This document shows positions 7,491-10,911 of a DNA stretch of 10,911 bases, one piece after another. The stretch comes from Sulfitobacter sp. (GTDB lineage: Bacteria; Pseudomonadota; Alphaproteobacteria; Rhodobacterales; Rhodobacteraceae), in assembly GCA_024636395.1 (NCBI GenBank), contig JAGXHD010000191.1:1-10911 (forward strand), written 5' to 3'. Position 1 is the first letter of the stretch; each line of letters begins with the position of its first letter. A model generated the notes under the pieces. The model was not told the origin of the DNA, searched no databases, and saw only the letters and a list, made by a program, of their open reading frames with translations. Position numbers and translations under genes: made by a program.

Positions 7491-8084
7491 ATGAAACGAA
7501 TGCTGGATAGTATTGGGGCTATCGCAGGGATGGTGCTGCTGTTGCCGGTTCTTGCCGTCTTATCCATTTTGATCCGCCGGCAGATGGGCGCGCCCGTGTT
7601 ATTTCGTCAAATCCGCCCCGGGCGGTACAACAAACCCTTTCAGATGGTTAAATTCCGCACAATGCGCGATGCTATTGATGCAAATGGAGATCCTCTGCCA
7701 GACTCCGAACGGTTGACGCGGCTCGGACGGTTCTTAAGATCTAGCTCCCTAGACGAACTGCCCGAGCTATGGAATGTCCTGAAGGGCGACATGAGCCTTG
7801 TTGGCCCCCGCCCCCTTCTCATGGAGTATTTGCCGCTCTACTCTCCCGAACAGGCTCGCCGCCATGAAGTGCGGCCAGGCATCACCGGCTGGGCACAGAT
7901 CAACGGGCGCAACGCGATATCTTGGGACGAGAAATTCGATCTGGACGTATGGTATGTCGACAACCGCACCCTCTGGCTGGATCTAAAGATAATCTGGCTC
8001 ACCATACGTAAAGTCTTGAATCGGGATGGGATTTCGGCAGCGGGCGAAGCGACGATGCCGAAATTCACGGGAAACAGACCTTGA
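7491..8084 (+). CDS. pglC: Phosphoglycosyl transferase, PglC type (phospho-diNAcBac to undecaprenyl phosphate)
   Basis: This is the initiating, monotopic-membrane phosphoglycosyl transferase. It moves phospho-N,N'-diacetylbacillosamine from UDP to undecaprenyl phosphate. The 197-residue protein is the minimal catalytic form (PglC itself is about 200 residues), without the large N-terminal membrane domain of WbaP/WcaJ. It shows one hydrophobic re-entrant helix (about residues 5-29) with a central Pro19, then FRTMRD (55-60), SSLDELPELWNVLKGDMS (85-102; the Asp88-Glu89 catalytic dyad), LVGPRPLL (103-110), PGITGWAQINGRN (129-141) and a C-terminus ending in KFTGNRP. The LMEYLPLYSPEQ (110-121) and NAISWDEKFDLDVWYV (141-156) stretches closely resemble Campylobacter PglC. 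This supports diNAcBac as donor sugar, although related sugars cannot be excluded. The upstream ribosome-binding site is weak. The stop overlaps the next start as TTGA (8081-8084). Confidence 0.92.
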   Translation: MKRMLDSIGAIAGMVLLLPVLAVLSILIRRQMGAPVLFRQIRPGRYNKPFQMVKFRTMRDAIDANGDPLPDSERLTRLGRFLRSSSLDELPELWNVLKGDMSLVGPRPLLMEYLPLYSPEQARRHEVRPGITGWAQINGRNAISWDEKFDLDVWYVDNRTLWLDLKIIWLTIRKVLNRDGISAAGEATMPKFTGNRP

Positions 8085-8707
8085 GCAGTTTGATCGGCGT
8101 CTATGGTGCATCAGGATGCGGACGAGGAATTATGCCCCTCTTGCGTATGCAACACCCAGACTCCGAACTTGTATTTATCGACGATGGTGAGACCCCAAGG
8201 CATGTGAACGGCCAAGAAGTCGTCAAATGGACGGAATTTTCTGGTCGTCATGGCAAAGATAAGGCGGTCAGTATTGCCATTGCCGCCTCGCAAACCCGCG
8301 AAGCGCTTGCAAAAAAATGTGAGGCAGCGGGAATTTCTCTTATCGAGGTTCGCGCTGCCTCCGTTGTGCAGATGGATGATGTTGTTATCAAAGACGGCGC
8401 ATGCCTATCGCCTTTTGTGACCCTTACCTCGAACATTCGCATTGGCCGCTGTTTTCATGCAAATCTCTATTCTTATGTCGAACATGATTGCGTCATCGGT
8501 GATTTCGTCACCTTCGGCCCCGGAGCGAAAGTTAACGGCAACGTAACTATTGGCGATCACGCCTATATCGGCTCCGGCGCAGTCATTCGCCAAGGTCTCA
8601 AGATCGGTGCATATGCCACTGTTGGCATGGGCGCTGTCGTTACACGAGATGTACCCCCAAACAAAACCGTTGTTGGCAATCCAGCAAGACTCATGAACAA
8701 GGACTGA
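8081..8707 (+). CDS. pglD: UDP-4-amino-sugar N-acetyltransferase, PglD/NeuD family
   Basis: This probable third enzyme of UDP-diNAcBac synthesis N-acetylates the C4 amine of UDP-4-amino-4,6-dideoxy-GlcNAc using acetyl-CoA. The 208-residue protein has the expected two domains. The N-terminal Rossmann-like UDP-sugar domain has GASGCGRG (residues 9-16) and FIDDG (32-36). The C-terminal left-handed beta-helix has hexapeptide repeats from about 97 to 190. The catalytic His is in VEHDCVIG (133-140, His135); Campylobacter PglD has HE at this site, here HD (Asp136). VVGNPAR (197-203) closes the domain. A second His used in Campylobacter PglD (as I recall, H134) corresponds to Thr144 here. The start is TTG 8081, overlapping the pglC stop; another TTG at 8090 is possible. 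pglE follows after 3 bases. Function is supported mainly by the neighbouring pglC and pglE. Confidence 0.88.
   Translation: MSSLIGVYGASGCGRGIMPLLRMQHPDSELVFIDDGETPRHVNGQEVVKWTEFSGRHGKDKAVSIAIAASQTREALAKKCEAAGISLIEVRAASVVQMDDVVIKDGACLSPFVTLTSNIRIGRCFHANLYSYVEHDCVIGDFVTFGPGAKVNGNVTIGDHAYIGSGAVIRQGLKIGAYATVGMGAVVTRDVPPNKTVVGNPARLMNKD
8699..8703 (+). promoter_or_regulatory. Ribosome-binding site for pglE
   Basis: AAGGA within the last codons of pglD, 7 bases before ATG 8711, supports this start and close coupling of pglD and pglE. Confidence 0.5.
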
Positions 8708-8710
8708 CCC

Positions 8711-9844
8711 ATGCGTATTTATCTCTCCCGCCCACATATGTCCGGCCATGAAGAGCTGCGGGTCGCCGAAGCCTTCGCGTCTAACTTTGTCGCGCCACTC
8801 GGTCCCCAACTGGATGCATTCGAGGCGAAGATCACCGAATATCTAGGCGCAGACGTCCATTGCGTCGGCCTCTCCTCCGGGTCTGCCGCGCTGCATCTGG
8901 CCTTGCGCATTGCAGGAGTAGGTAGAGGCGACGAGGTTTGGATTTCCTCAATGACTTTCGCTGGGGGAATTTTCCCAGTGAACTACCTCAGTGCCACTCC
9001 TCGCTTTTTTGATCTTTCTCCTGAAAGCTGGACAATCGACACTGATCTATTAGCTGAGGAGCTGGCCAAGGCCGCCAAAGAGAACCGTCTCCCCAAAGCG
9101 ATCGTGCCAACCGATCTTTACGGGCAATCTGTAGCCCTTGATACCCTGGAAGCCTTGGCCGCTCAGTATGACATTCGCCTCATTCTCGACAGTGCAGAAA
9201 GCCTCGGAGCGACCTACACTGGCGGCCGCAAGGCCGGCAGTGGCGGAGATGCCGCCATATTGTCTTTCAACGGCAACAAGATCATCACCACATCAGGCGG
9301 CGGTATGCTCGTGACGCGCCATAAAGCTTGGGCAGATGAGGCACGGTTCCTTGCCACTCAGGCACGCGATCCCGCCCCTCACTATGAACACTCGACCTAC
9401 GGCTACAACTACCGGCTTTCCAACATCTGCGCGGCTATTGGATTAGGACAGATGGAAGTCCTCGACGACCGTGTGACCCGCCGCCGCGAGATATTCTCGC
9501 GCTACAAGTCAGCGCTTGTACGGCCTGGGATATCCTTCATGCCAGAGCCTGAAGGCCAATATTCAACTCGATGGCTCACTGCCCTGACCATTGACCCAAG
9601 CGAAACTGGCTTCACGCGTGAGGATGTTCGCCTGATGCTTCTGGAGCATCAGATCGAGTCGCGGCCTCTTTGGAAGCCGATGCACATGCAACGACTCTAC
9701 ACTGGTTCAAATTACCACGGGAGCGGCGTCGATGAGCACATCTTCGCCAATGGGCTTTGCCTACCCTCAGGCAGCGATATGTGTGATGCACAACAGGATG
9801 AGGTGATTGATCGCATCAAAAAGCTTTTGGCGTCACGCAACTGA
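8711..9844 (+). CDS. pglE: PLP-dependent UDP-4-keto-sugar aminotransferase, PglE type
   Basis: This DegT/DnrJ/EryC1/StrS-family aminotransferase probably converts the 4-keto product of PglF into UDP-4-amino-4,6-dideoxy-GlcNAc, using glutamate as amino donor and pyridoxal phosphate as cofactor, in the cytoplasm. The 377-residue length is typical. It shows SSGSAALHLAL (55-65, PLP phosphate loop), SSMTFAGGIFPV (79-90), LDSAESLGA (159-167; Asp160 pairs with the PLP ring nitrogen), and SFNGNKIITTSGGGML (185-200) with the Schiff-base lysine at Lys190. GYNYRLSNICAAIGLGQ (231-247) is the usual substrate-site block. The NGNKIITTSGGGM form is characteristic of the PglE-type branch. It follows pglD by 3 bases and ends the right-hand operon. 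The gene that would supply its substrate, pglF, lies just beyond on the opposite strand. Confidence 0.93.
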   Translation: MRIYLSRPHMSGHEELRVAEAFASNFVAPLGPQLDAFEAKITEYLGADVHCVGLSSGSAALHLALRIAGVGRGDEVWISSMTFAGGIFPVNYLSATPRFFDLSPESWTIDTDLLAEELAKAAKENRLPKAIVPTDLYGQSVALDTLEALAAQYDIRLILDSAESLGATYTGGRKAGSGGDAAILSFNGNKIITTSGGGMLVTRHKAWADEARFLATQARDPAPHYEHSTYGYNYRLSNICAAIGLGQMEVLDDRVTRRREIFSRYKSALVRPGISFMPEPEGQYSTRWLTALTIDPSETGFTREDVRLMLLEHQIESRPLWKPMHMQRLYTGSNYHGSGVDEHIFANGLCLPSGSDMCDAQQDEVIDRIKKLLASRN

Positions 9845-9924
9845 GTACGCTTTCAAGACAAGGAGTTTTGCAATTTATGGCCGTTGCAGTGCTCTCGTCC
9901 TACAAGTTAAACACACGCAACCGC
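9845..9924. other. Convergent intergenic junction with an orphan ribosome-binding site
   Basis: This 80-base gap separates the converging pglE and pglF genes. It contains AAGGAG at 9860-9865 and, 11 bases on, an ATG (9877) opening MAVAVLSSYKL. That frame continues only as antisense of the pglF 3' end and stops within about 65 codons without recognisable protein features. It may be the start remnant of a lost gene or a chance match. I see no clear bidirectional terminator hairpin. Confidence 0.4.
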
Positions 9925-10911
9925 TCAACTGACCCGTATACCCTCACCCTGCACATGATACCCCTCCACCCGCGCGGCGATCAACCGCCGCAGCCGCACC
10001 TTGTCCGCCTCCGCAATCGAGCCCTGCAACTCACGCAGCATCGACGCGACCTCAATCTGGCTTAGCATGCATTCCTGCGCGCGCAGGATCTTGGCGTGAG
10101 GTGTCGGTAGCAGATTGTCACCATCGATCAGCAGTTCCTCGTATAGTTTTTCACCAGGACGCAGCCCGGTGACCTTCACCTCGATATCACCCTCACCCGT
10201 CTCGGGGTCTTTGACCTTGCGCCCGGACAGCGCAATCATGCGGTGTGCGATGTCGATGATCTTCTGTGGTTCACCCATGTCGAGAACAAAGACGTCGCCC
10301 CCCTTGGCATAAGCGCCCGCAAGCAGAACCAAGCGGGCTGCTTCGGGGATGGTCATGAAATAACGCGTGACGTCCTTGTGGGTCACCGTGACCGGGCCGC
10401 CACGCGCGATCTGCTTCTGGAACAGGGGCAGGACCGATCCGGACGACCCCAGCACATTCCCGAAACGCACCATCGCGAACTTTGTAGCCTTGTGGCGCGT
10501 CTGCGTATCCTGCACGACCAGTTCAGCCATCCGCTTTGTGGCACCCATGATGTTCGTCGGCCGTACGGCCTTGTCGGTCGACACCAGAATGAATCGTTCC
10601 AACTTCGCCTCAGCCGCGACTTCGGCGACCACTTGCGTACCCAAAACGTTGTTCCGAGCCCCTTCGAGTTCATTTTCTTCCACCAACGGCACATGTTTAT
10701 AGGCAGCAGCATGAAGAACGATCTCAACCCGTTCTTCGGCGATCACACCGGCAACGCGAGACTTGTTCGTAACGGACCCAAGACGAGCAACAATGGGGAT
10801 CCCGGTCTTCTTGGCCTCCGCTTGCAGCTCCTGATCGATGCTATAAAGCTGGAACTCACCCTGCTCGAACAGAATGATCCGGGCCGGGTTGCAGTTCAGC
10901 AGCTGCCGGCA
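9925..10911 (-). CDS. pglF: UDP-GlcNAc 4,6-dehydratase, PglF/WbpM/CapD type, partial (5' end outside window)
   Basis: The frame is open from the window edge to TGA at 9925-9927 and gives the last 328 residues of a long polysaccharide-biosynthesis dehydratase; full-length membrane members are about 600 residues. It converts UDP-GlcNAc to UDP-4-keto-6-deoxy-GlcNAc with retention at C5, the first step to UDP-diNAcBac. In window numbering the sequence begins CRQLLNCNPARIILFEQGEF, the start of the catalytic domain just after the glycine-rich NAD loop. It continues with HAAAYKHVPLVEENE (67-81), STDKA (111-115) and MGATK (122-126; Met in place of the SDR Tyr, normal in this subfamily), then RFGNVLGSSGSVLPLF (149-164) and LRPGEKLYEELL (222-233). 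A GTG at 10744-10746 is an internal Val codon, not a start. The gene faces pglE across an 80-base gap and so is probably transcribed separately. The N-terminal membrane helices cannot be seen. Confidence 0.93.
   Translation of the reverse strand, partial: CRQLLNCNPARIILFEQGEFQLYSIDQELQAEAKKTGIPIVARLGSVTNKSRVAGVIAEERVEIVLHAAAYKHVPLVEENELEGARNNVLGTQVVAEVAAEAKLERFILVSTDKAVRPTNIMGATKRMAELVVQDTQTRHKATKFAMVRFGNVLGSSGSVLPLFQKQIARGGPVTVTHKDVTRYFMTIPEAARLVLLAGAYAKGGDVFVLDMGEPQKIIDIAHRMIALSGRKVKDPETGEGDIEVKVTGLRPGEKLYEELLIDGDNLLPTPHAKILRAQECMLSQIEVASMLRELQGSIAEADKVRLRRLIAARVEGYHVQGEGIRVS

Noticed and set aside
10101..10112. GTCGGTAGCAG resembling the ops element of JUMPstart sequences
   Set aside because: It lies inside the coding sequence of pglF, differs from GGCGGTAG, and no JUMPstart context is present.
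10744..10746. GTG as the start of the - strand dehydratase
   Set aside because: The frame stays open with family-typical sequence for 55 more codons to the window edge, so this is an internal valine.

Overview
The window is most of a cell-surface polysaccharide (O-antigen or capsule type) biosynthesis locus. The moderately high GC content, frequent ATGA-type stop/start overlaps and protein style suggest an alphaproteobacterium, most likely a marine Rhodobacteraceae (Roseobacter-type) species. The taxonomic call is inference; the functional calls rest on motifs read in the translations.

Left module, + strand, 1-5971: the disrupted 3' part of a Wzx-like flippase, a GT4-type glycosyltransferase, an extended-SDR nucleotide-sugar epimerase, and then wbjB-wbjC-wbjD (also called capE-capF-capG or fnlA-B-C). 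These last three form a complete pathway from UDP-GlcNAc to UDP-N-acetyl-L-fucosamine. The genes overlap or lie within about 70 bases of each other, so they probably form one transcription unit.

An AT-richer gene-free gap (5972-6259) separates this from the right module, + strand, 6260-9844: a PglA-like glycosyltransferase, a PglC-type phosphoglycosyl transferase, a PglD-type N-acetyltransferase and a PglE-type aminotransferase. A convergent gene on the - strand (9925 to the right edge, 5' end outside) is a PglF/WbpM/CapD-type UDP-GlcNAc 4,6-dehydratase. PglF, PglE and PglD together make UDP-N,N'-diacetylbacillosamine (UDP-diNAcBac); PglC loads phospho-diNAcBac onto undecaprenyl phosphate; the PglA-like enzyme would add the second sugar.

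The predicted product is an undecaprenyl-diphosphate-linked oligosaccharide starting with diNAcBac and also containing L-FucNAc and perhaps a Gal/GalNAc-type sugar supplied by the epimerase. Two 4,6-dehydratases of opposite C5 stereochemistry would draw on the same UDP-GlcNAc pool. No polymerase (Wzy), chain-length regulator (Wzz), ligase or oligosaccharyltransferase is visible, so whether the glycan is an O-antigen, a capsule/EPS or a protein glycan cannot be decided here. The individual enzymes belong to known families. The unusual points are the sugar combination, the broken flippase at the left edge, residue changes in PglD, and an orphan ribosome-binding site at the convergent junction. 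I found no evidence of a wholly new kind of system.
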